From: Nanobdellati archaeon
GTDB lineage: Archaea > EX4484-52 > GLR71
DNA: 48,506 nucleotides
Direction: 5' to 3'
NCBI GenBank assembly: GCA_019429125.1
Contig: JAHYJO010000012.1
Location: 1-48,506 of the forward strand
Below the pieces are notes generated by a model. That model was given only the letters and a program-made list of their open reading frames with translations, had not been told where the DNA came from and did not search any database. The translations under genes were made by a program, and so were the position numbers. Shown here piece by piece: positions 1 to 8,318 of this stretch (within the stretch, counting starts at the first letter, position 1; each line of letters begins with the position of its first letter).

Positions 1-165
1 TCAGGAAAAGAAAATTATGAGATAATGGCATCATTGATGGCAACATGGCAACTAAATGATTTGGATTTAAAAGCAGAACTTAAACAGATGCTGATAAAGA
101 ATCTATGTTTTTGCTAAACAAATACAAAAATTGTAATTGATGGAAAACCTATCCAAATACGAGAA
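1..165 (+). pseudogene. Frame-disrupted 5' portion of the type III restriction (Res) gene
   Basis: The downstream frame is open back to position 118 and reads IVIDGKPIQIREV just before the annotated start, so the true protein extends upstream. A TAA at 115-117 interrupts that frame. Between about 87 and 130 a different frame reads DADKESMFLLNKYKN, after which sense returns to the original frame. Two compensating indels, real or from sequencing, would join the three pieces. The gene's N-terminal P-loop part must lie left of the window. Inference from reading frames only. Confidence 0.55.
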
Positions 166-2433
166 GTGAATAATTTTGATTCTTCAAATAAGGATGAAAT
201 TAATATCTGTTTTACAACAATACAAAAACTTCATTCAGATATGCACAATGAAAAAGAAAACGCAGTTACCTTTGATAGCTTTAAAGATAAGAGAATTATT
301 TTGATAGCTGATGAAACCCATCATGGACAAGTTCAAACTAAACAAAAAACACATACATATAAGCCAAATTGGGAAAATACAATTGAAGAAATTCTGAAAA
401 AAGATAAACTAAGTTTACTTTTAGAATTTACAGCAACAATGGGTTTTGAAACTTATCCGGGTATTAAAGAAAAATACCTAAAAAGATTATTATACAAATA
501 TGATTTACCGAGTTTTCATCAAGCAGGATATTCTAAAGATATTGAATTATTCAGGGTGGATGGAGATAAAAAATATAGGATGCTTACAGCAGTTTTAGTA
601 AATCAATACAGGCAAGATGTTGCATCAAAATATGCAAAAGAGTTTCCAGATTCTCAAGGGTTGAAGAATTTTAAGCCAGTAATCATGTTTAAAGCACAAA
701 GGGAGATTGAAGAATCTAAACAAAATGAATTAGATTTTAGAAAAATTATAGATAATCTTTCAAATAAAGATATTGAAGAAATTAAAAGAAAAAGCAACGA
801 AAAAATTATGAAAAATATTTTTGAATTTTATGATAAAGAAAAAATATCAATATCGGACTTAATTAAAAAGATACAAAGAGGATTTTCTGAAAAAAATTGT
901 TTAAATGTAAATGAAGAAAGTTTAGATAAACAATCAATTTCTCAAAGAAACAAAGAAGAAGTAATCTCTCAAGAAAAGATCCTAAATTCTTTAGAATCGT
1001 CAAATAATAACATAAGGGCGATTTTTGCAGTTCAAAAATTAAATGAGGGCTGGGATGTGTTAAACCTGTTTGATATAGTTAGAGTTTCAGATAAACAGGC
1101 AACAGGTGGAAGCACAAAAGGAAAAATTGCACAATCAACAATCTCAGAAGCTCAATTAATCGGCAGAGGGGCAAGATATTATCCATTTGTTTTAGATGAA
1201 ACCCAAGATAAACACAAAAGAAAGTTTGATGAAGATACCCAAAAGGAATTAAGAATTTTAGAAGAATTATATTTCCATAGCTGGAATGAATCAAGATATG
1301 TCGCAGACTTAAAGAATGCGATAAGAGAAGAATTAGGTATTGATTTAGATGATGTAGAAGAAAAGGAATTAAATCTAAAGGAAGAATTTAAGCAAACTTC
1401 TTTTTACAAAACAGGAATAATTCATCTGAATAAGAAAGTAAAAAAAGACTATTCTAAAATAAAATCTTTTGCAGATATGGATTTCACACAAAAAAATGAA
1501 GTTTATGAGATTTTTTCGGGGAAAGGTAAAGTTTCAGATGCTTTAGAGTTTAAAGATGAAAAGTATGACAACATAAACATCATAAAAACAACAAAAACAA
1601 TTTCATTAAAAGATATTGATAAACACATAATTAAAAATGCTTTATCGAAAATTGACTTTTTTAATTTTGATAATTTAAAGCAAATATTTCCTAATGCTAT
1701 TAATTCTATGAATGACTTAATAGACAAAGAAGAATTTTTATCAGGCATTACTATAGATTTCAAAGGAACAAAAGAAGATTTAGAGAATATTTCAAACCTG
1801 CAAAAATTAGAAGCGGTTTTGAAGTTATTGAACAAAATCAAAGAAAGTTTAGAGAAAACAAGAGTTAATTATGTTGGTTCAGAATTTATAATGCGGGAGA
1901 AAATATCTAAGATATTTAATCCAGATGGAAAGCCTAAAATCTTGAAATTAAATAAGACTGATCCAAGATGTGATGGTATGGAAGATTTTGTTAAAGATAA
2001 GAAGTGGTATGTTTTTAACGCAAATTATGGAACTGATCAGGAAAAGTATTTAGTAAAATATATTGACAAATTCATAAGTTCAAATAATGCTAATGATTTT
2101 GAAGAAATTTACCTAATAAGAAATGAATTGCACTTCAAAATTTATGATTTTGATGACGGACAGGCTTTTGCTCCAGATTTTGTTTTATTTATGAAAACAA
2201 AGAAAGGCAAAAACTTAACTTACCAAATATTTATTGAGCCAAAAGGCGAACATATTGAAGCCGGAGATAAATGGAAACAAGAGTTCTTAGCAAAAATTAA
2301 AGCAAAATATGAAAAACAAGGATTAAATAAATTTGTCGAAACAAAAAATTATAGGATTATTGGATTGCCATTTTATAATCAAAATAGACAGAATGATTTT
2401 GAGCGAGAATTGGTAAATTCAATAGATGATTAG
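166..2433 (+). CDS. Type III restriction endonuclease Res subunit (SF2 helicase plus PD-(D/E)xK nuclease), N-terminally incomplete
   Basis: This is the ATP-dependent translocase/nuclease subunit of a type III restriction-modification enzyme. Visible from the sequence: a DExH-like box LIADETHH near residue 47 (DETH instead of the usual DEAH), helicase motif V-like FAVQKLNEGWDVLN near 290, motif VI-like AQLIGRGARY near 330, and a C-terminal PD-(D/E)xK nuclease with PDFVLFM near 670 and IEPKGEH near 690. Walker A is absent because the 5' end lies in the frame-disrupted stretch or outside the window. The GTG at 166 is only the first start codon after the upstream stop and is unlikely to be the real start. 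Codon use is very A-rich (AAA, GAA, AGA), unlike the T-rich GGT/GTT style of neighbouring genes, which suggests recent transfer. No Mod methyltransferase gene is visible; it may lie upstream. Family assignment is firm; activity is doubtful. Confidence 0.85.
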   Translation: MNNFDSSNKDEINICFTTIQKLHSDMHNEKENAVTFDSFKDKRIILIADETHHGQVQTKQKTHTYKPNWENTIEEILKKDKLSLLLEFTATMGFETYPGIKEKYLKRLLYKYDLPSFHQAGYSKDIELFRVDGDKKYRMLTAVLVNQYRQDVASKYAKEFPDSQGLKNFKPVIMFKAQREIEESKQNELDFRKIIDNLSNKDIEEIKRKSNEKIMKNIFEFYDKEKISISDLIKKIQRGFSEKNCLNVNEESLDKQSISQRNKEEVISQEKILNSLESSNNNIRAIFAVQKLNEGWDVLNLFDIVRVSDKQATGGSTKGKIAQSTISEAQLIGRGARYYPFVLDETQDKHKRKFDEDTQKELRILEELYFHSWNESRYVADLKNAIREELGIDLDDVEEKELNLKEEFKQTSFYKTGIIHLNKKVKKDYSKIKSFADMDFTQKNEVYEIFSGKGKVSDALEFKDEKYDNINIIKTTKTISLKDIDKHIIKNALSKIDFFNFDNLKQIFPNAINSMNDLIDKEEFLSGITIDFKGTKEDLENISNLQKLEAVLKLLNKIKESLEKTRVNYVGSEFIMREKISKIFNPDGKPKILKLNKTDPRCDGMEDFVKDKKWYVFNANYGTDQEKYLVKYIDKFISSNNANDFEEIYLIRNELHFKIYDFDDGQAFAPDFVLFMKTKKGKNLTYQIFIEPKGEHIEAGDKWKQEFLAKIKAKYEKQGLNKFVETKNYRIIGLPFYNQNRQNDFERELVNSIDD

Positions 2434-2751
2434 ATTTAATTTAAGTTTTCTCGTTCCATTTATAACTACATCTGCCTTATAGTGTGAAATGGTTTACATG
2501 ATTAAGGAACTCTCCTTTAATAAATTAGAAAAATTTGGGAGAGCGAAGCGAACCTCTTAACCTTTGTTAGACGAAATTTTTAATTTCGTTGTGGTTTTCG
2601 TTGGTCGGTTAAGAGAAGTTTTTCTGCGAGGCGAAGCCGAGACTATCTGTCCGTAGGACTGGGGGGCTTCCGTTTTTTTAACAATCAGCGAGGGACAAAT
2701 TGAATATAACAAGTTATTATACGGAGTTTATTCCGTATAATTCTGCTATAG
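2434..2751. other. Intergenic block with several strong hairpins between res and the recombinase gene
   Basis: No coding region was found. Inverted pairs are frequent: CTCTTAACC (2554-2562) with GGTTAAGAG (2607-2615), enclosing ACGAAAT (2571-2577) with ATTTCGT (2583-2589); the mini-hairpin GCGAAGC near 2543; GGCGAAGCC near 2630; and GTCC-GTA-GGAC near 2650. The block is locally much richer in G+C than its surroundings. It could be a structured RNA, an integration scar or a recombination target; I cannot match it to RNase P, SRP or another known RNA. Confidence 0.6.
2716..2741. repeat. 26-bp palindrome (10-6-10) just downstream of the Xer-type gene
   Basis: Arms ATTATACGGA and TCCGTATAAT are perfect inverted repeats separated by GTTTAT. 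The palindrome lies 11 bp beyond the stop codon of the leftward recombinase gene. It could form a transcript-end hairpin or be a binding or crossover site with a 6-bp central region, which is the geometry of Xer/dif sites. The arms do not match any dif consensus I can recall. Confidence 0.65.
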
Positions 2752-3588
2752 TCATACTTTTTTATTGGTTCTATTTGTCTTTAGTTCTAAAAAATCAAGC
2801 GGACTGTTTACGGTTTTTATGAATGCATTTGATATATGTGTGTATATTTCAGTTGTCCTAATGTCATTGTGACCTAAAAGTCTTTGTATAATACGGATAT
2901 CTGTTCCGTTTTCAAGTAAGTGTGTTGCATAGCTGTGGCGTAATGTATGGGGGTGGACTTTCTTTTTTATATTTGTTTTTATTATGGTATTTTTCATAAT
3001 TTTTTGAATTGTGCTTGTTGTTAAATGTCCGCCTCTTGCAGAGTCAAAAACATAAGGGTTTTCGTCTGCGCGAGAGTTTATGTAGGATTTTAAACGAGAT
3101 GAAATGGATTTGGGTATCATAACAACCCTGTCTTTTTTTCCTTTTGCTTGTCGTATCATAAGGATATTTTCATCGAATCTTAAATCTTGCTTTTTAAGCT
3201 TTGTCACTTCAGATACTCTTAATCCGCACCCGTATATTGTTTCAATCAAAAGACGGTGTTTTGTGTTATTAATGTTGTTTAAAATCGTAATTGTCTCTTC
3301 TTTTGTTAAGACTTCAGGTAATCTCTTCGGTCTTTTCATGAAATTGAGATGCAATTGGTGTTTAAGGACATTCAGATAGAAAAACTTGACTGCACTTATC
3401 CTAAGATTTACAGTCAGATGATCCTTCGTGTCTGATAATTTAACAAAATACTTTTGAATATCTTCAGTTGATGACTCGATATTGTTGTGTCTTAAAAATG
3501 TGGATACATGAAACAGATACGCTTTTATGGTCTTTTGGCTCATGCCTTTTGATTTGAGTTCAAGCTTAAGCTTTGATATATTATCCAT
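2752..3588 (-). CDS. Tyrosine recombinase, XerA/XerC-D type
   Basis: A site-specific recombinase of 278 residues, the usual size for Xer/XerA proteins. The N-terminal SAM-like core-binding domain covers about residues 1-85 (MSQKTIKAYLFHVSTFL). The catalytic domain carries the full set of active-site residues: R124 (GCGLRVSEV), K149 (AKGKKDR), H214 and R217 (HPHTLRHSYATH), H240 (LLGHNDIRTT) and nucleophile Y249 (EIYTH). It therefore looks intact. It sits between the restriction gene and the rightward leuS gene and is followed by a 26-bp palindrome. A second recombinase of the same class lies about 18 kb to the right. This copy, next to foreign-looking DNA, may belong to an integrated element, while the other may be the housekeeping enzyme; that split is inference. 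Confidence 0.93.
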   Translation of the reverse strand: MDNISKLKLELKSKGMSQKTIKAYLFHVSTFLRHNNIESSTEDIQKYFVKLSDTKDHLTVNLRISAVKFFYLNVLKHQLHLNFMKRPKRLPEVLTKEETITILNNINNTKHRLLIETIYGCGLRVSEVTKLKKQDLRFDENILMIRQAKGKKDRVVMIPKSISSRLKSYINSRADENPYVFDSARGGHLTTSTIQKIMKNTIIKTNIKKKVHPHTLRHSYATHLLENGTDIRIIQRLLGHNDIRTTEIYTHISNAFIKTVNSPLDFLELKTNRTNKKV

Positions 3589-3679
3589 ATTGATAATTTT
3601 ATTTTTCGCATTTATATGAGCTTTGCCAGTACCATGCCGGTAGATTTTTTTATTTTGAACAATTTATCCACACAATAAC

Positions 3680-3690
3680 TTTTATAAATC
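3680..3690 (+). promoter_or_regulatory. TATA box for leuS
   Basis: CTTTTATAAATC lies about 50 bp upstream of the leuS ATG, and a Shine-Dalgarno-like AAGGTG lies 7 bp before the ATG. Both fit an archaeal leadered transcript. Confidence 0.6.
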
Positions 3691-3736
3691 CTCATATAAC
3701 ATAATTGGTATGCGCAAATAATCTCAAGGTGTTCTT

Positions 3737-6409
3737 ATGATTGAATTCAATCTTACTCAAATTGAAAAGAAATGGCAGAAAGCCTGGAAAGATAATAATC
3801 TGTTCAAAGCAAAGAAAGATACAAATATGAAAAAGTTTTATGCGCTTGAGATGTTCCCATACCCCTCTGGCAAACTACATATGGGTCACGTACGCAATTT
3901 CTCAATTACTGACGCTGTCGCAAGATACAAGAGGATGACAGGATACAATGTCTTGTACCCTATAGGATACGATGCGCTAGGACTCCCTGCTGAAAATGCA
4001 GCAATTAAAAATGATTCAGACCCTAAGAGCTGGACTTTAAAATGCATAGAAATGATGAAAGCGCAACAAGAATCGATGGGGTTCAGCTATGACATGTCAA
4101 CCCTAACACCTACGTGTATGCCTGAGTATTATAGATGGAATCAATGGATATTCCTTAAACTTTTTGAGAAAGGGATAGCTTACAAGAAGGTTGCGCCTAT
4201 TAACTGGTGCCCGGACTGCAAGACGGTACTTGCTAATGAACAGGTTGAAGACGGGAAATGCTGGAGATGCAAGTCAGAGGTCATAAAAAAAGATCTGTCG
4301 CAATGGTTCTTTAAGATTACTGAATATGCAGATGAACTATTAAAGGATTTATCTAAATTAGAAGACTGGCCGGAAAAGGTCAAGACTATGCAAAAAAACT
4401 GGATAGGCAAAAGCGAGGGTACAGAGATTTACTTTAAAGTAAAAGATATGGATCTTGAAATTTCAACTTTTACAACTCGACCTGATACTATTTTTGGAAT
4501 TACTTATCTTGTGTTTGCGCCTGAACACCAAATAGTAAAACAGTTAATAAAGGGTACAAAGGATGAAAAGGAGATAAATAAGTTCATAAAAGAAGTTGCA
4601 AAAAAATCTACAATTGAAAGGACGGCTGAAGGGAAAGAAAAGAATGGAATTTTCACGGGTCAATATTTTATTAATCCAGTAAACGGTGACGAGTGTCCTA
4701 TATACATTGCGGATTACGCTATTATGGATTATGGTACTGGCGCTGTTATGGCTGTGCCTGCACATGATAAACGAGATTTTGCTTTTGCAAAGAAATACAA
4801 GTTGCCAGTTAAAGTTGTGATACAACCAAAAGACAATAAACTTGATGTTAAAACTCTAAAAGATGCATACACTGACTCGGGGGTATTAGTTAATTCTGCA
4901 GAATTTGACGGAACCAACAACGAAGTAGCAAAAGATAAAATTACAAAATGGCTTGAAAAAAATAAATTAGGTAAAAGTACTGTCAATTATAAACTTAGAG
5001 ACTGGTTAATCTCTAGACAGAGATATTGGGGTACACCGATACCTATCATATACTGTGATGACTGTGGTATTGTTCCTGCTGATGAAAATGATTTGCCTAT
5101 AGTTTTGCCAGATGGCGCCAAGTTTGACGGTAAAGGCAATCCACTCGAAAAAATAGAATCATTTATCAACTGCAAATGTCCAATCTGCGGAAAACCTGCA
5201 AAACGAGAGACCGACACTATGGACACGTTTGTTGATTCGTCATGGTATTTCTTAAGGTACACAGATAATAAAAATGATAAGTTGCCGTTTGGAGACAATC
5301 ATAAATATTGGATGCAGGTGGACCAGTATATAGGTGGTGTTGAACATGCTATCCTTCATCTTTTGTATGCAAGATTCTTCACTAAGGCATTAAGAGATAT
5401 TGGTCTTACTGACATTGATGAACCATTCAAGAGGTTGTTTACTCAAGGTATGGTCTTAAAGGATGGGGTTAAGATGTCAAAGTCAATAGGCAATGTGGTT
5501 GATCCGGGTATCATTATTAACAAGTATGGGGCTGATACTGCAAGATTATTCATACTGTTTGCTGCACTTCCTGAAAAAGAGTTGGAATGGAGTGATAAAG
5601 GTGTTGAAGCATCTTACAGATTCCTGAAGAAAGTCTACAAGTTAGTTGATGATAACAAAATAAAAGCTACAAAGATTGATGTTGATACTTTAGATGCTAA
5701 ATCTAAGTATGTATTGAGTCTTATACATAGTACTATCAATTCTGTGACTGAAAATATTGATAATTTTAGGTTTAGTTTTGCAATTGCTGATATTATGGCA
5801 TTGACTGTTGAAGTTCAGAAATTGGCGCTTAAGGCTGATAAGAATTATAAAATAGTTGTTGCGGAAGGTATTGATACTATCATAAAGCTTCTTGCACCGT
5901 TTACACCACATATTGCTGAAGAGATGTGGAGTATGGTTGGTGGTAAAGGATTTGTGTCTGAGTGGCCGGTAGGTAATGAGGATTATATTGACAAGAAAGC
6001 TATTCTTATGGAAACGTTTGTCAAAGATACGGCATCTGACGTTAGGCAGATTGTGCAGTTGATAGGTAAAACACCTGAGTCAATTAACATTTATGTTGCG
6101 CCTGAATGGAAACATAAGATTTATGAACTTGCTAAAGGGAAGCCTAAAAGCCTTATTGCAGAGGTTATGAAGGATACAGAGATGAAAGAGATTGGCGCTG
6201 AAGCTTCTAAGTATGCGCAAAGTCTGATGAAAAGACCTGTATTTTTGGATGTATTGTCTTCTGATGATGAATATCTGGCCCTGGCTTCAGGTCTTGACGT
6301 GTTTATTGATGAGTTTGACTGTGAGATAAATGTTATTAGGGCGGATGAATCTGAGTCTGATAAGTCTAAACGGGCGGAACCTGGTAAACCTGGGATTGAG
6401 GTTTTGTAG
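3737..6409 (+). CDS. leuS: Leucyl-tRNA synthetase, bacterial-type body
   Basis: Attaches leucine to tRNA-Leu in the cytoplasm. Class I signatures are HMGH at residues 48-51 and KMSKS near 579. The CP1 editing domain shows the threonine-rich TTRPDTIFG and the AVPAHDKRD segment with the editing aspartate. Cysteine pairs WCPDC...CWRC and CPICG suggest zinc ribbons. The start context ([28 protein letters not shown]) and the [23 protein letters not shown] block follow the bacterial LeuRS pattern rather than the longer archaeal/eukaryotic form. The extreme C-terminus ([12 protein letters not shown]) instead resembles tails of archaeal synthetases. At 890 residues it is full length. ATG is preceded by AAGGTG. 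Identification is secure; horizontal origin is inference from motif style. Confidence 0.96.
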   Translation: MIEFNLTQIEKKWQKAWKDNNLFKAKKDTNMKKFYALEMFPYPSGKLHMGHVRNFSITDAVARYKRMTGYNVLYPIGYDALGLPAENAAIKNDSDPKSWTLKCIEMMKAQQESMGFSYDMSTLTPTCMPEYYRWNQWIFLKLFEKGIAYKKVAPINWCPDCKTVLANEQVEDGKCWRCKSEVIKKDLSQWFFKITEYADELLKDLSKLEDWPEKVKTMQKNWIGKSEGTEIYFKVKDMDLEISTFTTRPDTIFGITYLVFAPEHQIVKQLIKGTKDEKEINKFIKEVAKKSTIERTAEGKEKNGIFTGQYFINPVNGDECPIYIADYAIMDYGTGAVMAVPAHDKRDFAFAKKYKLPVKVVIQPKDNKLDVKTLKDAYTDSGVLVNSAEFDGTNNEVAKDKITKWLEKNKLGKSTVNYKLRDWLISRQRYWGTPIPIIYCDDCGIVPADENDLPIVLPDGAKFDGKGNPLEKIESFINCKCPICGKPAKRETDTMDTFVDSSWYFLRYTDNKNDKLPFGDNHKYWMQVDQYIGGVEHAILHLLYARFFTKALRDIGLTDIDEPFKRLFTQGMVLKDGVKMSKSIGNVVDPGIIINKYGADTARLFILFAALPEKELEWSDKGVEASYRFLKKVYKLVDDNKIKATKIDVDTLDAKSKYVLSLIHSTINSVTENIDNFRFSFAIADIMALTVEVQKLALKADKNYKIVVAEGIDTIIKLLAPFTPHIAEEMWSMVGGKGFVSEWPVGNEDYIDKKAILMETFVKDTASDVRQIVQLIGKTPESINIYVAPEWKHKIYELAKGKPKSLIAEVMKDTEMKEIGAEASKYAQSLMKRPVFLDVLSSDDEYLALASGLDVFIDEFDCEINVIRADESESDKSKRAEPGKPGIEVL

Positions 6410-6445
6410 AAATATTTATATAGTTATTGTTATGAATATAACAAT

Positions 6446-7021
6446 ATGGTTATAAAAATAACGACTACTGTTGTATTAGAACCTTTCCTTAATGAACCTT
6501 TTGATAAGTTGCATCTGGCTGATATTTCAAGACAGATTAACCAGCCTCATCCGACTGTTAGGCAACATTTGAATTATCTTGAGCAACAGGGAATATTGAT
6601 TAAGGAAATAAAAGGACGGAATACTCTTTATTGTCTTAATATTATTAATCCTCTTATTTTTCATTATCTTTCTATGTCAGAATGCAATAGGTTGATAACT
6701 TTTTCTGAAAATAATCTGGTCTTTAAAGAAATAGTTTTATTTTTTAATGAGTATACAAATGAAAGTGATTCTGTAATTGTATTTGGTTCTGAGGTTATTG
6801 ATTTTAAAAGGGCTAATGATGTTGATATTCTTATAATAGGTGATATTTCTTATCAAGAGGATATTGATAAACTGGCAGACAGATTAAATAAAAAATTGCA
6901 TGTAGTAAATGTCAAGTCTTTTGATGATGTAAGTTATGCGCTAAAAAAAGAGATATTGGCAAAACATTTGATTATACAGGGTATGGATGGTGTATTGAGA
7001 TGGTTGTTGAAGAAAAGATAA
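6446..7021 (+). CDS. Winged-helix protein fused to a minimal nucleotidyltransferase (MNT) domain
   Basis: The N-terminal ~75 residues look like an ArsR/TrmB-like winged helix (LADISRQINQPHPTVRQHLNYLEQQGIL). Residues about 105-190 carry a DNA-polymerase-beta-like nucleotidyltransferase signature: FGSEVIDFKRANDVDILIIGD, i.e. GS followed by DxD. In archaea such proteins are commonly paired with a HEPN-domain gene, forming HEPN-MNT toxin-antitoxin modules in which the MNT protein neutralises the HEPN RNase. Here the next ORF, overlapping by 22 bp, begins like such a HEPN partner but is broken. The NTase gene is therefore probably an orphan antitoxin/regulator. It is preceded by a TATA-like AATATTTATATAG. 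Domain calls are from motif reading. Confidence 0.72.
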   Translation: MVIKITTTVVLEPFLNEPFDKLHLADISRQINQPHPTVRQHLNYLEQQGILIKEIKGRNTLYCLNIINPLIFHYLSMSECNRLITFSENNLVFKEIVLFFNEYTNESDSVIVFGSEVIDFKRANDVDILIIGDISYQEDIDKLADRLNKKLHVVNVKSFDDVSYALKKEILAKHLIIQGMDGVLRWLLKKR

Positions 7022-7209
7022 AGTGGTGTGGTGACCAAAAAAGAGGTATTCGTTTTGTTGAACCTAATCGTAATCTTTCAGATGAATATATGGATTATCC
7101 TGATGATACACTTCTTAATTTTATGCTTGAGATAAAATAAGTGCTTATGAAGATGACATATGATGATATTAATGGTATAAGAACAAAGATTAGGGTACTT
7201 ATTGATTGA
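7000..7209 (+). pseudogene. Decayed HEPN-domain partner of the nucleotidyltransferase gene
   Basis: An ORF overlapping the end of the upstream gene reads MVVEEKIKWCGDQKRGIRFV then EPN.NLS.EYM and stops after 46 residues (TAA 7138-7140). This opening is typical of archaeal HEPN proteins paired with wHTH-NTase genes. In the same frame after the stop, DINGIRTKIRVLID resembles the C-terminal helix of such proteins. The middle of the domain, which holds the RxxxxH RNase motif, is missing. The simplest reading is an internal deletion plus stop, leaving an inactive toxin. The assignment rests on remembered family patterns, so confidence is moderate. Confidence 0.5.
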
Positions 7210-7317
7210 TTTTACTATTTTAGTGAAATCTATGTTGTTGAATTATTGAGGTTTTGTGATTGGTTTGTATCAGTGAGTAATAAACACATTTAAATTATTT
7301 GTTATTTTATTTTTATC

Positions 7318-7770
7318 ATGTCTGATATATTAGTGGAACAGTTATCGGTACAATATCAGCCTGTAGGTCTTCATAAGAACGAACAAATATCTATATATCC
7401 TTTTGATGGTGGGCGATATGTTGAAAGAATATATGTTGATATTATTGATAAAATATTTTTTGGTGTCGATAAACCGTTAGTTACTTTTGAGGAGATTACT
7501 GGTATTGCTGAAGCAGTTTTTGATGATGTTCATTTTGCAATGAGGGATCATTCAACGGAAGGTTATCTTGTTTTATTTAAACCTCAAGGTATTGATAAGT
7601 ATTCGTTAAATTATGATGGACATGATATCGTTATTAGAAAACCTTTTGATACTTTAAAAATAACAATCTCTACAGGTAATCGTGGTGCGATTGGTTTAAA
7701 TTATAGGCAAAGAGAAAAATATTTTGATTTTGTAAATAAAGTTTATGATCTTTTTATTGAAAAGGTGTAA
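7318..7770 (+). CDS. Hypothetical protein
   Basis: A 150-residue soluble protein without signal peptide or membrane segment. The sequence alternates short beta-like and helical stretches (VERIYVDIIDKIFFG, FEEITGIAEAVFDDVHF, DIVIRKPFDTLKITIST) and ends in an amphipathic helix. I do not recognise the family. It stands alone between the HEPN remnant and a convergent small gene; composition is like its neighbours. Confidence 0.6.
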   Translation: MSDILVEQLSVQYQPVGLHKNEQISIYPFDGGRYVERIYVDIIDKIFFGVDKPLVTFEEITGIAEAVFDDVHFAMRDHSTEGYLVLFKPQGIDKYSLNYDGHDIVIRKPFDTLKITISTGNRGAIGLNYRQREKYFDFVNKVYDLFIEKV

Positions 7771-7783
7771 AAACCTTAATACT

Positions 7784-8035
7784 TTACCATTTTTCTAAAT
7801 CTTTTATGATGTCACCCTTTTTCTTTTTCTCAAAATGGAGGTCTTCTAAGGTCTTTAATCTTTTGTCTATGTTTGATATTGTGCGCGATATCTCAACTAG
7901 AGCTATCCAGATTTGGGATATTGCCGGGTTTTCTGAAGCTTTATATGCCTGTTTGTAGGTGACTGTGTCTTTGGTCAGATTCTCTAGGTCATGGCGTGTC
8001 TGCGCATCCAGTTTGTCTCTCCAATCTTTTGGCAT
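7784..8035 (-). CDS. Small hypothetical helical protein
   Basis: 83 residues, mostly helical and highly charged. It opens with PKDWRDKLDAQTRHDLENL and ends in a Lys-rich tail. A coiled-coil-like central segment (IWIALVEISRTISNIDKRLKTLEDL) suggests oligomerisation. The ATG follows a leader containing a TATA-like element. No family is recognised. It ends 13 bp from the end of the convergent 150-aa gene. Confidence 0.6.
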   Translation of the reverse strand: MPKDWRDKLDAQTRHDLENLTKDTVTYKQAYKASENPAISQIWIALVEISRTISNIDKRLKTLEDLHFEKKKKGDIIKDLEKW

Positions 8036-8079
8036 GGATATATCTAGTTGTTTGAACTTTTATTAACTTTTGGTACAAT

Positions 8080-8205
8080 CTATTTAGTCAGAAGTTCCAT
8101 TTCCTCGTCGCAACATATTAAAGTGCCACCACCAACTTGTGTCAGTGTCACTTCATTTCCGCATATGTTGCATCTGTAATTTTCACCAATTTCTTTTGTG
8201 GCCAT
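8080..8205 (-). CDS. Desulforedoxin-like small iron protein (desulfoferrodoxin N-terminal domain)
   Basis: Not in the ORF track because of its size: 41 residues. It reads MATKEIGENYRCNICGNEV and continues with GGGTLICCDEEMELL. The CxxCGN...CC...M-LL pattern is that of desulforedoxin and the N-terminal domain of desulfoferrodoxin, which bind one iron with four cysteines (here C12, C15, C31, C32). The superoxide-reductase domain is absent, so it may be a small electron carrier in oxidative-stress or anaerobic redox chemistry. GGTGAT lies just before the ATG, and a TATA-like TTTTTATAAT lies about 35 bp upstream on this strand. It is divergent from the FKBP gene. Confidence 0.8.
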   Translation of the reverse strand: MATKEIGENYRCNICGNEVTLTQVGGGTLICCDEEMELLTK

Positions 8206-8261
8206 AATATCACCTATATTTTATAGTATCTGAAATTATAAAAATCTTATAGATGGACATA

Positions 8262-8273
8262 ACTTTTATAAAT
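8262..8273 (+). promoter_or_regulatory. TATA box of the FKBP gene, inside the track ORF's 5' extension
   Basis: ACTTTTATAAAT lies about 50 bp before the ATG at 8319. Its position within the first 22 codons of the annotated ORF argues that the ORF start at 8253 is too far upstream. Confidence 0.55.
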
Positions 8274-8318
8274 GTATTTGAAACAATCATTTGTAACATA
8301 ATAATTTTTGTGATTGCT

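Noticed and set aside
2434-2751. RNase P RNA or SRP RNA in the hairpin-rich gap
   Set aside because: The conserved sequence blocks of those RNAs could not be found on either strand.
8253-8318. N-terminal hydrophobic extension of the FKBP as a membrane anchor
   Set aside because: A TATA box lies within it and a ribosome binding site precedes the internal ATG, so it is probably untranslated.
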